Source: Vombatus ursinus
Taxonomy: Eukaryota; Chordata; Mammalia; Diprotodontia; Vombatidae
Assembly (NCBI RefSeq): GCF_900497805.2
Contig: NW_020947238.1
Span: forward strand, 1,343,977-1,407,976
Length of the DNA stretch: 64,000 nucleotides
Direction of reading: 5' to 3'
Shown in pieces: positions 11,793-21,865 of this stretch (position 1 is the first letter of the stretch; each line of letters opens with the position of its first letter). The notes under the pieces were generated by a model. It was given only the letters and a program-made list of their open reading frames with translations. It did no database searches and was not told the origin of the DNA. The position numbers and the translations under genes were made by a program.

Positions 11793-12506
11793 TCCCAGAA
11801 TCCAGCATAATAGCTGACATTGCATAAGCACTTAAATGGTTCATTGGATTTAGAAATGCTCTCTGGTTTTACCCTCATGAATACAAACTTAAGTAAATTT
11901 AGAAAGAGCTATAAACTGTATATCTGTGAAATATAACAACCTCATAATGCTTTAGACATGTCTTCTTTGATATGGAGGAACTTTCAGCCAGGAGAAAAAC
12001 CTGCTATATCATATGGAATCAGCAAAAAATATCTAGATTTTTCCCATTTGATACCTTTTGGGTATGCTATCCAGTGTTCTACCTCATTTTATTTTATTTT
12101 TCCAATTTTCTTTTCCTTTTTTTGTTTTGCCTTTCACTATGTCATTGCTAATTAATTTTCAAAAAATTGAAAATAATTTTAAAATCTTTAAAATCATTTA
12201 TTGTTCAATATCCACAGTCAATTCTTTATGTTAAATATAATAACTTTTGTTTAAGATAATATACTTATATGGAGAAAGAGAGAGAGAGTGAAAGGATACA
12301 AATATAGACATAAATACATACATACACATATACATTATACAATCATCATCATCATCATTATTGTAACCATTTTTAGTGCCAAGTAAGATAAAGTGGGTGT
12401 TTTAAAGAAGAGAGTGTTCAGGGAGGAGTGAGAAAAGAATGTTTCTAAGTTCCTTCAGTTATGTTACAATGCAAAGAACCTTAAAGTTGGAGTTAATGAT
12501 CATCAG

Positions 12507-12659
12507 AAAGTCATTTTAGGAGTGGATAGAGCACCAGCCTTGGAGTAAGGAGGACCTGAGTTCAAATCTGGTCTCAGAGAGACACTTGACACTTACTTGC
12601 TGTTTGACCCTGGGCAAGTCACTTAACCCCAGTTGCCTCGGGAAAAAAAAGTCATTTTA
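12507..12659 (+). mobile_element. 5'-truncated WSINE1/MAR1 SINE with target-site duplication
   Basis: The body (12519-12647) reads AGTGGATAGAGCACCAGCC, GAGGACCTGAGTTCAAATC, TTGACCCTGGGCAAGTC, ACTTAACCCCAGTTGCCTC and a short A-tail. The direct repeat AAAGTCATTTTA flanks it at 12507-12518 and 12648-12659, so the ends are exact. The first 20 or so bases of the family head are missing, as expected for incomplete reverse transcription. Relatively young. Confidence 0.9.
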
Positions 12660-12784
12660 CACTGCTACTAATGACTTTATGCTCTAATGACTTTGTCATT
12701 TTCTTGCTAGTCTATATGGATTGATTTGGTATTGTGAAATGTATTGTTCATACATGCACTTTTATGTATGTAACAGTGCCTGGC

Positions 12785-12870
12785 AAATAGTAGATAGATA
12801 GGCTGGCAGATAGGTAGATATAGATAGATGGATAGATAGATAGATAGATAAAAGACATAGACAGGAAGGA
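12785..12870. repeat. (GATA)n microsatellite
   Basis: Imperfect TAGA/GATA tetranucleotide tract. Confidence 0.9.
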
Positions 12871-12884
12871 GGATAGATAGCTAA

Positions 12885-12960
12885 AACATTTATTAAATGC
12901 TCATTATGTATCAGATAAAGTAAGCACTTAATAAATATTTGTTGATTGATGCATGTTTTT
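12885..12960 (+). mobile_element. L2/MIR-type 3' terminus
   Basis: CATTTATTAAATGCTCATTATGTATCAG followed by GCACTTAATAAATATTTGTTGATTGATG, a common end of old CR1-clade LINEs and associated SINEs. Confidence 0.5.
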
Positions 12961-13014
12961 GGCAAATTCTATTAAGTTAAACAGATGCTATGCTTTTCTA
13001 AACATATTTTCAAA

Positions 13015-13060
13015 TAAGTGGCATGTGTGTGTTTGTGTTTGTGTATGTGTGTGCATGCAC
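13015..13060. repeat. GT-rich simple repeat
   Basis: Interrupted GTGTGT/GTTTGT tract. Confidence 0.75.
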
Positions 13061-13620
13061 AATATTAGTAGTAGCACTTTTGTTTTTAGCAATACCCTTT
13101 CTCATTGAGTATGCTGATGCAAGAAGAATATATGATAAGTAAAGCTGGCTGCTTTGGGGCTGGATTCACTAAAACCTCATTTGGGAAAATATAGGTCCAT
13201 TACAAAGTGTGTGCCAAAGTGAAACAGATTTTTCAGGCCTCTGAGTAAGGAATTTATGTACACATCTCAAGGCAAGGATTCATTCATTCTTCCACACTGT
13301 AATGTGGAAATAAATATTCCACTGTGATTTTAAAGTCTGTAAAATTATCCGGGTGGAGATTGAAATATAACTAGATTTATTAGACTGATTTCAAATTCAT
13401 CTATGTAATAGGCCACTGCAATTCCCATCATGTAAAAAATGGTGTTCAAAATATAAATAACCATTTCTTTATTTGGAACCATTTCATAGATCTTACACTA
13501 TTTCACCTTAGATACCCCACATAAACTTCTGTTAGGAATATTCCAAGTCTATATTCCTCATTAATTTATCCATTATCAAATACACAAATTGTTAATCACA
13601 GTTCCTTTTTCTTTGTATTT
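13061..13620. other. Unique sequence, no gene
   Basis: 13140-13420 has balanced composition without visible repeat motifs and is noted as a weak conserved-element candidate. Confidence 0.35.
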
Positions 13621-13623
13621 GTA

Positions 13624-13626
<3 letters not shown>

Positions 13627-13665
<39 letters not shown>
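13627..13665. repeat. (GT)n microsatellite
   Basis: About 19 GT units, nearly perfect. Confidence 0.95.
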
Positions 13666-13667
<2 letters not shown>

Positions 13668-13719
13668 ATTGGTAGAGGAAACTCCACCAATTAATGAAGA
13701 TCATTACCTACTTTTCAAT

Positions 13720-13855
13720 TTACAGTCTCAGAAGGAGCTGCCTTAGGCCACTGAGAGGTTACATGACTTTTTCAGGGTCATACTGTGTGTGTACAAGGAG
13801 GAACTTGAACCCAGAACTTCTTGATTCTGAATTTGCCTCGCTATGCACTATGTCA
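13720..13855 (-). mobile_element. MIR/THER-type SINE, antisense
   Basis: CACTGAGAGGTTACATGAC, CAGGGTCATACTGTGTG, GAACTTGAACCCAGAACTTC and CTCGCTATGCACTATG are the antisense of the tRNA-related half of a MIR/THER SINE. Confidence 0.65.
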
Positions 13856-14175
13856 GTCAATGTTCAGTCAATAAACATTTATCAGGTGCTTACCATGTGC
13901 CAGGCATTGTGCAAAACACTAGGAACAAAAATATAAGCAAAACAAAGAAAGAAAGAAAGACAAAACAGTCCCTGCCTTCAAGGAACTGAAATTCAATTTA
14001 TTTTACTTTCTGTTCCAAATTCTCTCCTTTCTCCATTCATAGAGAAAGCAAAAAACAAACAAAACACATTGAAAATATCTATAGTCATGCAAAACAAATT
14101 GCCACATTAGCCATGTCTCAAAAAGAGAAAAAAAATGTTTCCTATCAAAGGAACTTATATTATCATGAAGATGGG
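13856..14175 (+). mobile_element. L2/L3-type LINE fragment split by an L1 piece
   Basis: AATAAACATTTATCAGGTGC, ACCATGTGCCAGGCATTGTG and CAGTCCCTGCCTTCAAGGAACT match a widespread old LINE segment. The segment resumes after the intervening L1 piece with ATCAAAGGAACTTATATTATC. The repeated TCAAGGAACT/TCAAAGGAACT pair may be the duplication made by the L1 insertion. Confidence 0.5.
14000..14145 (-). mobile_element. L1 3' UTR fragment, antisense
   Basis: T-rich start, then AGTCATGCAAAACAAATTGCC, ACATTAGCCATGTC and a purine-rich stretch, matching the antisense of a marsupial L1 3' UTR. It interrupts the older LINE segment around it. Confidence 0.6.
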
Positions 14176-14849
14176 GAACGGTAAAGCACAGAGGTGGGAA
14201 AGAAGGCAGTATGGTCATGATGGCTAAGTCCAGAGAATAGGGAATGGCAAGTCTGACACCTTTCTACAAAATTGATGTTCTAGGAAGAGTTACCAGTAGG
14301 AGAAGGCCACCACAGGGACTGAGTTGAGGGAGACAGCTTAAAGATGGTGACTAAATCTTGCATAATCTCTCAATGTTCTGATAGTAGAAAATCATAGAAA
14401 TTGTTCAGGAAGATCAGGAAGAAGGTACTCAGGCTCTATTCCCACATTAAAAGTGCAGAAAGGTAAGTAGGTGTGCAAGAACATAATTGTCAAATGCAAT
14501 TAGAATTCTAGCTGATTATAATTATAGGCCATTGTTTGTTGCTTTGGAGATAAAAGGAGTGGAAAGGAAGTGAAAGAAAACTGTTCACACTCCTAATTAT
14601 ACCAAAATAGACAACAATGTAACAGGTGCACCAGGTGCAGCTACATCCCCAGTCCCCATTCATATTTTCCACTTGGGTGAGTTTTCCCACACAACACAAA
14701 GATTAAAGTATTAGGAGTTGAAAGAAAAGACATTATCAAGTATGCATATACAGGTATTTTCCAAAGTAAAGCTAAACAGGGAAAAGAGATGCAAAATGAT
14801 AGAGAGCTCGTGGAGAATGTAACTCATGGATACAAGAAGTGACATAGAT
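14176..14849. other. No gene recognised
   Basis: 14176-14470 may continue the old LINE segment (GGGGAACGG, GAGGTGGGAAAGAAGG). The rest is unassigned. Confidence 0.3.
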
Positions 14850-14950
14850 CCAGGACTCAAAGGTACAGCAGAGCTTATCTAGTCCAAACAGCTTATTTCA
14901 CAGATGAGGAAACTGAGGCTTAAGGAGTTTAAGCGATTTTTCAGGGTGCT
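14850..14950 (-). mobile_element. MIR/THER fragment, antisense (cluster member 1)
   Basis: GCTTATCTAGTCCAAACAGC, TTCACAGATGAGGAAACTGAGG and TTAAGGAGTTTAAGCG form the antisense core of a THER/MIR SINE. Confidence 0.65.
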
Positions 14951-15059
14951 ATAAAATATTTGTCTTCTTAAAGTAATATTAGGCATGTCCAGTATGCTAT
15001 AGACTACATTGTCGTCATTGTTTATAGCATTTACACTAGGCATTTTCCCCAAAATATGA

Positions 15060-15235
15060 ATTATCTAGTCTCTAGGTACTGTCAATTCACATTTTACAAA
15101 TGAAAAAACTGACGCTTAGGGAAATTATGTAACCCATAGTAGGTTACACTACTGCAAATTGTTTGAGCTAGGATTCAAACCTAAGTCTCTTGGTTCAAGA
15201 GTCTTCCCACTAAAATGCAGCTGTCCCTCTGCTTA
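15060..15235 (-). mobile_element. MIR/THER SINE, antisense (cluster member 2)
   Basis: ATTATCTAGTCTCTAGG, TTTTACAAATGAAAAAACTGACG, GCTAGGATTCAAACCTAAGTC and AGAGTCTTCCCACTAAAATGC follow the antisense SINE order. Confidence 0.65.
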
Positions 15236-15359
15236 GCTACAATAGTATTTTCATATTATCTATGAAAAGAAAAAATGCAAATTGCACGCATATGCATAGT
15301 TTGCTAGGTAGAAGCAGCTATAATAGGAGGCATAATAATATTGTATGATTACAAATTTA

Positions 15360-15472
15360 GATTCAGAAAGAACTTAGAAACCAGTTTACCCTACCTCCTT
15401 ATTTTACAAATGAGGAAACTGAGGTCCAGAATATTTAAATGACTTGTTCAAGGACACAATGGTAGGATTATT
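15360..15472 (-). mobile_element. MIR/THER fragment, antisense (cluster member 3)
   Basis: CTCCTTATTTTACAAATGAGG, AAACTGAGGTCCAGAA and GACTTGTTCAAGGACAC. Lacks the head. Confidence 0.65.
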
Positions 15473-15477
15473 AATTT

Positions 15478-15658
15478 AAAAGTGGAACAGAACCTTAGGT
15501 GTCATCCAATCCAACTACCTCATGTTTATGAAATTGAGACTCAGAGAGGGAAAGGTACTTACAAAAAAGCCCAGACTGTGTTGGGAACTAGAGCTGGATT
15601 TCAAACTCAAATCCTCTGATTCCAAATCCACCACTTTTCCTCCTATACTAAATTTCCA
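15478..15658 (-). mobile_element. MIR/THER SINE, antisense (cluster member 4)
   Basis: CTTAGGTGTCATCCAATCC, AATTGAGACTCAGAGAGGG, GAGCTGGATTTCAAACTC and TCCTCTGATTCCAAATCCACC: a fuller copy in the same orientation as members 1 to 3. Confidence 0.65.
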
Positions 15659-15704
15659 ATAACAGAATCAAGGTTCAATATTTGATGTCAGACAATATGA
15701 TGCA

Positions 15705-15866
15705 TAGTATGAGGGAAAGGAAAAAAAAATGCTGCATTTGGAGTAAAAGGACATGGGTTTGAATACTAGCCCTACATTTACTATCTATTTGACTTTTAGG
15801 TAGTCACTAAACTTCTCTGGGGTTCAGGTTCCTCATTTCTAAAAGAAATATTTTGGACCTCAAAGA
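15705..15866 (+). mobile_element. MIR/THER SINE, sense (cluster member 5)
   Basis: TTTGGAGTAAAAGGACATGG, GTTTGAATACTAGCCCTACA, ACTTTTAGGTAGTCACTAAAC and TTCAGGTTCCTCATTTC read in the sense direction, ending where the TTCCC repeat begins. Confidence 0.65.
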
Positions 15867-15912
15867 TTCCTTCCCTTCCCTTCCCTTCCCTTCCCTTCCC
15901 TTCCCTTCCCAA
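15866..15912. repeat. (TTCCC)n pentanucleotide repeat
   Basis: About nine near-perfect TTCCC units starting at the 3' end of a sense SINE (...CAAAGATTCCTTC). It probably expanded from the SINE's own ATTCCTTC tail. Confidence 0.95.
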
Positions 15913-17084
15913 AATTTGCACCCTATACTAATTGTTCCCAGGGCTTTCGGGAAAATCACATAGATGTGGAAGGAAGTCAGGGGGTACAACTTCTAGGTAT
16001 TCCTTGGAATCTATTTACCAAGGGATTAGCAGTTAATTCCAGGATTAAAGATAAAAATAAAATGCACATTCCCCTGGGATAGGGAAAGCCTTTATTTATG
16101 TTAGTCCATACAAATCTGTAAATGATTAATAATCGAACCTTTATAGTAAAGAGTTTTTCATGAGGGAAAGGCACTAGGAGCATGAATGGAAGTATCACTA
16201 AGACTGGACAAGTACCAGAAAGGATTTTGGCAGATGGACAAAAGAAAAAAAGATGACTTAATTGACAATTTTATTTAGGGACATTTCAGATTACTATCGT
16301 TATTTTAAGTGAGGAATAAGCCCAGGCTCTAAGGCATTTACAGAGAAATCAGAAGAATCAGGATGAGTATCAATCAAACAATAAATCAATCAAATCAAAG
16401 AAATACAAATAAAATAAAAATAAAGAAATAGATAAAAATAATAAACTATAAAGAAATAAAAGAATAAAGAAATATATATCAAAGATGTAAAAGAAAACCA
16501 TTCATAGTCATATTAATAAGTCCAAACTGAAGAGGTCTATCATTGAAAGTGCTGGGGTGATGTAATATTAAAATAATATGGGCTTGGTGGATATCCGTAT
16601 TTATTAGAATTGAATATCTCTTGTAGTCTATGTGTATTAATTCTGTTCTAAGTGCAACTATTCACCTTCCTGTCCAGTGCATGTCATAGTTAACCTTGAT
16701 GGAGAAAGGGATTCTACATCCCTGAATTTCTATCAGATCATCCATAGATTCACTAGTTACACCTGGATTTACTGCTCTGGAGCACTATTAACACATCCAT
16801 TTAGAATATCAGGAAGGAAAAAAAACCTCTAATTTGTGAGTGTAGTCTTGGCCAAGACAAATTAAAACTCATCTTGTCCAAATCTTTATCCATGAATGCA
16901 GCTTAATCTTTGGATATACCAGAGCACTGCATATATATACACAAAACATTCACTGAAAAAATAAATAAATTTGAGCCATTAATTTAATGATTTCTGATAA
17001 ATTGAACAAGTCAGTATGGAAAATGTAGCTATAAAACAGATATAAAATCCAGTTTATAGTTTTGTAAGAGATTATTTTTTTTTC
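15913..17084. other. No gene; A-rich low complexity at 16360-16500
   Basis: 16360-16500 is made of AATCAAT, AAATAAA and AAGAAAT units. The remaining sequence gave no recognisable repeat or coding frame. Confidence 0.4.
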
Positions 17085-17262
17085 TGGATTTGGAGTCAGA
17101 GGACCTGAGTTTAAATTCCATCTCTGACATTTACTACCTAACTTACTAACTTTTGATAAGGTATTCAATTGTCTGGGCTTTAGGTACCTCATTTGTAGAA
17201 TGAAACTGATTTTAGACTAGATGACCTCAAAGATTCCTTCTGGCTCTAAATCTGTTGTACTT
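17085..17262 (+). mobile_element. THER/MIR-type SINE
   Basis: TTTGGAGTCAGAGGACCTGAG, CTGACATTTACTACCTA, AGGTACCTCATTTGTAGAATG, ACTAGATGACCTCAAAGATTCC and TTCTGGCTCTAAATCTG follow the family order. Confidence 0.75.
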
Positions 17263-17264
17263 TC

Positions 17265-17395
17265 ATAAGCGAACAACAATTCAACAAGGATCTGTAAAAA
17301 GTGCCTGTTAGGTGCCATGCTCTCTGCTAGATGTTTGACATACAAATGCAATAAATTAAGGAAGTTCTTATGCATAAGAAATTTATAACTAACTC
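17265..17395 (+). mobile_element. L2/L3-type fragment
   Basis: GTGCCTGTTAGGTGCCATGC, CTCTGCTAGATG and AAGGAAGTTCTTATGCATAAG are a decayed version of the segment also seen at 13856 and 51030. Confidence 0.45.
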
Positions 17396-17399
17396 AAAT

Positions 17400-18564
17400 T
17401 TGGGCTTTATTTTTGCCTGTTTTGACATAATCACAGCACTCGCACATTATCCAACCCATTTTGCACATGTTTAACCATTGACTCTATTTTGATTAATTTG
17501 GTAGGGGACCCTATTTCATGAAGAAAATCAACCAAAAAGCCTTTTTAATTTACAATAGAATAACTAGAAATCTGAGTTGACTTGGCCATGAGTTTTTATA
17601 AAACTTCAATCGACAGAGCATTGTATTTTAATTTGATTCCATACCCATAGTAAATTATACATGAATAAAGGAATGGTAGAGATGATTTTGGAATGCCTTA
17701 ACAATATCACTTTCTCCATCTCCTAAATTTTAACCACAATTTCCTCTCTTCCAGGTCACATCATGGACACAAGTCTTACCTGGTGTCTACCTTCAGTCAG
17801 ACTCTGAGAATTTTTACCTCTCTGCCTCATCTATATCTTACAGGTACTATCAGAGTCATATAATCATAGAACCTTCGAGCTGGAATAAAACTCACAATAG
17901 ATACATCTCTCTCCAAGTCATTAAGTTCTTCAGTCCTGGATCTGTTCTACCTAGCCAAAGACCTCTTCATCCTCTGGAAAGCAATTTCACAAAATTCATC
18001 CATCATCTTCTGCTCAATTAGGGAGACCAGTTACATTCAATAAATCTAGAGCTTGTTATTTCCTCTAACAGAAAAGCAAAGAGAGTATAGCACTATTCAA
18101 TCAATTAAACAATTTTCTCTTGGTTTCTTCTCCCAGATTTCTGACTTTCACTCACAATTTGCTGTCACCTATGCCTTGGTCTCATAGTCTTTTTAGCTTT
18201 GATATTTCTGAAATTTTCATATTCCAAATTATTTTGCTATTTATATAGCTAGAAAATTTTCTTTCCCAATCTATCTATATGTTCCATTACAGTTTTGAAA
18301 ACTTCAAGTTATTGAAAATTTACTATATTCTACAAACTATTTAGAATTCACCAAGCAGCACATAATAGTTTCAATTTGTCTGAAGACTGCACTGACCCAG
18401 GGACAATTTTCTGCTCAGTGTAAGTCAGAAAAAAATGACAACTATACTGATTGAACCAAAGTAAATGTCATCATGCTAGTCATAAGCTCACAAAGCTTAG
18501 AAAATCTCCTGTCCAGAAACTAAAATCTGGCATGTTAAAATAGAATTTCTCTGAGTCCAAGTTT
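17400..18564. other. No gene recognised
   Basis: Unique-looking sequence. 17740-17850 contains a pyrimidine tract ending in CTCTTCCAG that resembles a splice acceptor, but no coding frame follows. Confidence 0.35.
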
Positions 18565-18665
18565 CATGACTTTTTTAATTCCTTGAGAATAGGGATTGTT
18601 TTACTTTCTATTTGTATCCTCACTGCTAAACACACAGTAAGTCCTTAAATGCTTTATTCATTCAT
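18565..18665 (+). mobile_element. L2-type 3' end
   Basis: TTCCTTGAGAATAGGGATTG, TTTGTATCCTCACTGC and CACAGTAAGTCCTTAAATGC match the common L2/MIR-like 3' terminus. Confidence 0.6.
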
Positions 18666-18713
18666 GGGCTAAGCATTTTTTCATACTAGCAAACCATAGT
18701 CTATTAAGCAAAG

Positions 18714-19001
18714 TTAATAATTTTGGATGATGCCCAGGACAACTCTGCTTCCTACTGGATCAAGAGTAGAAAATTGGAACCTTTGTGGCACATTAAAATA
18801 ATGCAAATATTCAATGCTGTCCAGGAATAGCCTCTTCACCAGAAGAATAAAATCTTTCTCCAACTCACTGTTAAAGGGCTCCTGAACTTGTTTTCTTGAG
18901 CTGCCATATATTCCAGAATTGTGATTTTCTGGTTGACACCACTGTGCAACAAGACTTAGTAAAGAAGAAAATGAATTTTGTCTTTGACAAGATACATCCA
19001 T
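18714..19001 (-). other. Unassigned 95-aa open frame, not in a recognised repeat
   Basis: Begins MDVSCQRQNSFSSLL (ATG at 18999-19001) and ends at TAA. Composition is balanced: LVAQWCQ near residues 17-23, acidic and hydrophobic residues around 45-66 (SELEKDFILLVKRLFL), no low complexity, and no match to any L1, L2, L3 or SINE frame that I know. There is no good splice acceptor upstream (AATAAAG precedes the ATG) and no Kozak support. It could be an eroded retrocopy of an unrecognised gene, a stray exon or chance. I assign no function. Confidence 0.2.
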
Positions 19002-19064
19002 CTTTATTTAATACGTTATTTCATGGTGTTTTACAGTGCTTTGTTTTTAGTAAGTTGTAGAAGA

Positions 19065-19255
19065 GCATAGTACAAAAGAAAGATTTCAAGACAGAGCTCC
19101 TGATTTAAATCCTGGCTTTGCCATGCAACTACTTGTGTGATGTTAAGTAAGTGACTTTGACTGCATTTTCTTCATCTGTAAAATGACATGGTTGGACTAG
19201 ATGGACTCTGAGCTCTCTCTCTCTCTCTCTTTTTTTTAACACTAAATCTGAGATC
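19065..19255 (+). mobile_element. MIR/THER SINE with internal CT expansion
   Basis: CTGATTTAAATCCTGGCTTTGCC, TTTTCTTCATCTGTAAAATG and TTGGACTAGATGGACTCTGAG are followed by (CT)9 at 19214-19232 and then AACACTAAATCTGAGATC, the family end. The CT run arose inside the GCTCTCT part of the consensus. Confidence 0.7.
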
Positions 19256-19799
19256 TTATTAACCAAACAGCAAAAATACCAAAACAATAAATCTAAGTCT
19301 CTCCTTCATTGCTTGCTTTCCTATTACTTTTGTGGGTCTCATCTTTTCCATATGTAGATCTAGTTAGACAATGTATTTTGGATTAAATAATAGCTTACAT
19401 AAGTTCAGCATGAATATAGATTTCACTAAATCTCCAATTCAATGATATCTCCATTATAAAATTTCATTTTTCAAGGTATTTCCCCCCAGTACCATTGAAT
19501 GAAATGAAAGAATGACATGAACTTGGAACTTTTGGGGAATGGTTTCTTTCTGTCTCTTTTATTCGTACTCACAGACAGTTTGGCATTGTGATGCACTAGC
19601 CATTTATTCTTCTAAAAACTTGAGACTTGCTTTCTTACAGACACTGGATTTACATTATATATTACACAAGTTTGAACTTATTTCTTTCTTCTAAACATGA
19701 TAGTTGAAAAATAAAACTAGTTCTTATATTCTGATAAGTATTGACATTCAAGGATCGGGGAGACAAGATGAAAGGTTTTCTGAGGACATACAAGAAAAG

Positions 19800-20050
19800 A
19801 ACAGGAGTGTTTAGAATAGATTTTAAAAACTAATTTTATTCTTTTTTCTAATGAACATATGTTCTCTCCCTCCAAATACACAAATTGAAAAGAAGTAAAA
19901 AAAAAAGGGACAATAAAGAAGAAAGGAAGAAAAGAAGAAAGAAAAGAAAGAAAAATAAAACCCTGATAACAAATATGCTTAATTAAGCAAAGTAAAACAA
20001 ATTCCTCATTAGTCATTTCCATAGTTAGTTAGTTAGATAGATAGATAGAT

Positions 20051-20095
<45 letters not shown>

Positions 20096-20455
20096 GTAGG
20101 TAGATAGATAGATAGATATCGATATAGATGTGGGTGTGTATTTTATCATTTTACATTTTGATTCTATTGCCTCTCTGTCAGGACGTAGATAGCTCCTTCA
20201 TCTTTCATCATCTGGAATTGAAGTTTGTTACTGCATTGATCAGGGTTCCAAAATTTTTCAAATGTTTTACTACAATGTTGTTATTGTATAAATTATACTC
20301 CTGGCTCTATTCACGTGACTTTGTATCATTTCAGACAGCTCTCTAAATTTCCTGTGAAAGTATCCATATCATCATTTCTCATGATAAAATATTATTCTAT
20401 TACAGTGAAGTATATTAATTTGTCCAAGTTTCCCTGATAGGCCAAATAAATTGGC
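19800..20455 (-). mobile_element. L1 3' end (ORF2 C-terminus and 3' UTR), antisense
   Basis: 19840-20000 is the antisense A/T-rich 3' UTR. 20155-20455 carries antisense ORF2 C-terminal sequence: CAACAATGTTGTTATTGTA-like spacing, CTCCTGGCTCTATTCACGTG, ATCATTTCTCATGATAAAATAT and TTCTATTACAGTGAAGTATA parallel marsupial L1 antisense blocks. The plus copy at 44200-44460 shows the same blocks in sense. A GATA repeat lies inside. Confidence 0.65.
20026..20122. repeat. (GATA)n microsatellite
   Basis: About 90 bp of TAGA/GATA units with TTAG and TAGG variants at the edges, embedded in the antisense L1 3' region. Confidence 0.95.
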
Positions 20456-20815
20456 TTCCCAGATTAGGAAAGAATTGTTAAACCACAGTTTGTTACGAAA
20501 AAAAATCCTCTGGTTTTAGTGGGCTACAAGTTTTATATGAGCTAACAGTATGATTTAGAAGTCATTAAAAGAATCATAGTTTCTAGAAATAAGGAGTTAA
20601 AATCCCTCAGTATTCTGACTTTGAAAGGAAATAAATAAAAGATGAATAAAAGTGGTTGGGAATTTAAAAGGATGCTAGGAATCATTGCAACCCAACTTAT
20701 CCTAAGTCACATACCTTGTTGTAGAGAAAAGAATAGTTTTCTGAGTTTTCTGTCTAGTTTGTTTTATAATAAAAGATGCTGGTTAATTAGGAACAAGGAA
20801 ATCCTTTGCAAAAAT
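20456..20815. other. No recognised feature
   Basis: AT-rich sequence between the L1 remnant and the LTR fossil. It does not match the U3 region of the related copy on the minus strand. Confidence 0.35.
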
Positions 20816-20819
20816 TTTT

Positions 20820-21665
20820 AAATCAGTTTAGATTCTTAAAATCTAGCCACTGCTCTGATTCTTACAATCTAGCCAATAGCTCATTGATGTTCAGACTCCT
20901 TAAGAGTCTGCCCAATATAATCGATGTTCTAATAAACCTTGTGTTTAGCTGAAAGAAGGCTTGGGTCGAATTCTTTCAGGCAGGACCTTCATGTTGTGAT
21001 TTTGGGTCCCAACACCCCTAAAACCCTAAACCTCAACATTTTGGTGGCCTGTATGGGGAAACTGCCTAACCTCAAGTTCTTCTCCAGCCAAGATTGAAAG
21101 GTATGTAAGCCTCTCCCCACCTCCTTTCTTGCTCTACAGTTGGGGTTGCTCTCCAAACATCAAGGCTTGGAGGTGCTTTTCAGGCAGACAGTTATGAGGC
21201 TGTCTTGCACTCAGCCTGACTTCTCAGGCTCTCAGTACACTGGGTCGGTTTAAAGCCGTGGACCTGGGTATACCTTCTGCGTCATAGAAGACAAGGACAG
21301 ACACCTTATCTGGAAGTATATGCACAATTCTGTCAATTCTCGTGGCACTAGGGAATTGGGGAAAACTGCAGTTGCTTTTTGGTTCCCTGAGGCTTACTTA
21401 GTTTCTTCCCTCTACACTCCTGAATCCTCCTTCATGGAGGTTACAGGGAAAAGTTAGAACAGATAAAATTATCTTGGCAGATTCTGGAGATTTTGTGATT
21501 GATCCTTAAGGAGTTTTGAAACTCCTCCTTAAAATCCTGGTCACTCCTTTCCCCCACTCCCTTCCCTTGAGTCAAGAAGGATATCGGTTAACCCCTTTCA
21601 TAGGAGAAGAGAGTTTCACCCTTTCCCCTCACCTTTGATTTTGCCCTCCCCCACCTGGGGATCTA
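20820..21665 (+). mobile_element. Fossil LTR-element 5' portion (R-U5, primer-site region, leader)
   Basis: A poly(A) signal AATAAACC near 20930 sits in an R-like stretch shared with the minus-strand copy at 26.7-28.7 kb. A U5-like stretch follows. Near 21040 comes a TTTTGGTGGCCTG segment placed where a primer-binding site would be; I could not assign the tRNA. A leader of about 600 bp follows, and its second half (about 21390-21655) matches the minus copy at about 28370-28620. The element is fragmentary, broken and probably tens of millions of years old. No coding domain is recognisable. Family unassigned. Confidence 0.65.
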
Positions 21666-21684
21666 GTTCAGCTTCATCATCAAC

Positions 21685-21865
21685 AGGTCATGTCGGGTTA
21701 ACTTTATTTTCTTTTTTTTGATAGGATTACCAAATTGGTAGAGGAACAGAATGCTAGAGATAATTTCCCTAAATTTTAGCATATGAATTGATAAAGTGTC
21801 TCATACTTCATTTTTGTAGGGCAGATGAAGAGATGAAAACTAGATAGATTTAGAACTATGGCTTC
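21685..21865 (+). mobile_element. L3/CR1 reverse-transcriptase fragment
   Basis: The plus strand reads a decayed FFDRITKLVEEQNARD block at 21714-21761, then a KVSHT-like motif near 21796. This corresponds to the L3/CR1 RT segment also represented at 7220-7480. It directly follows the LTR fossil. Confidence 0.65.

Noticed and set aside
12340-12365. Short ATC direct repeats as a CRISPR-like array
   Set aside because: A simple trinucleotide repeat in mammalian DNA; there are no spaced repeats anywhere in the window.
17740-17870. Pyrimidine tract ending in CTCTTCCAG as a splice acceptor
   Set aside because: No open frame of useful length follows and no matching donor or neighbouring exon was found.
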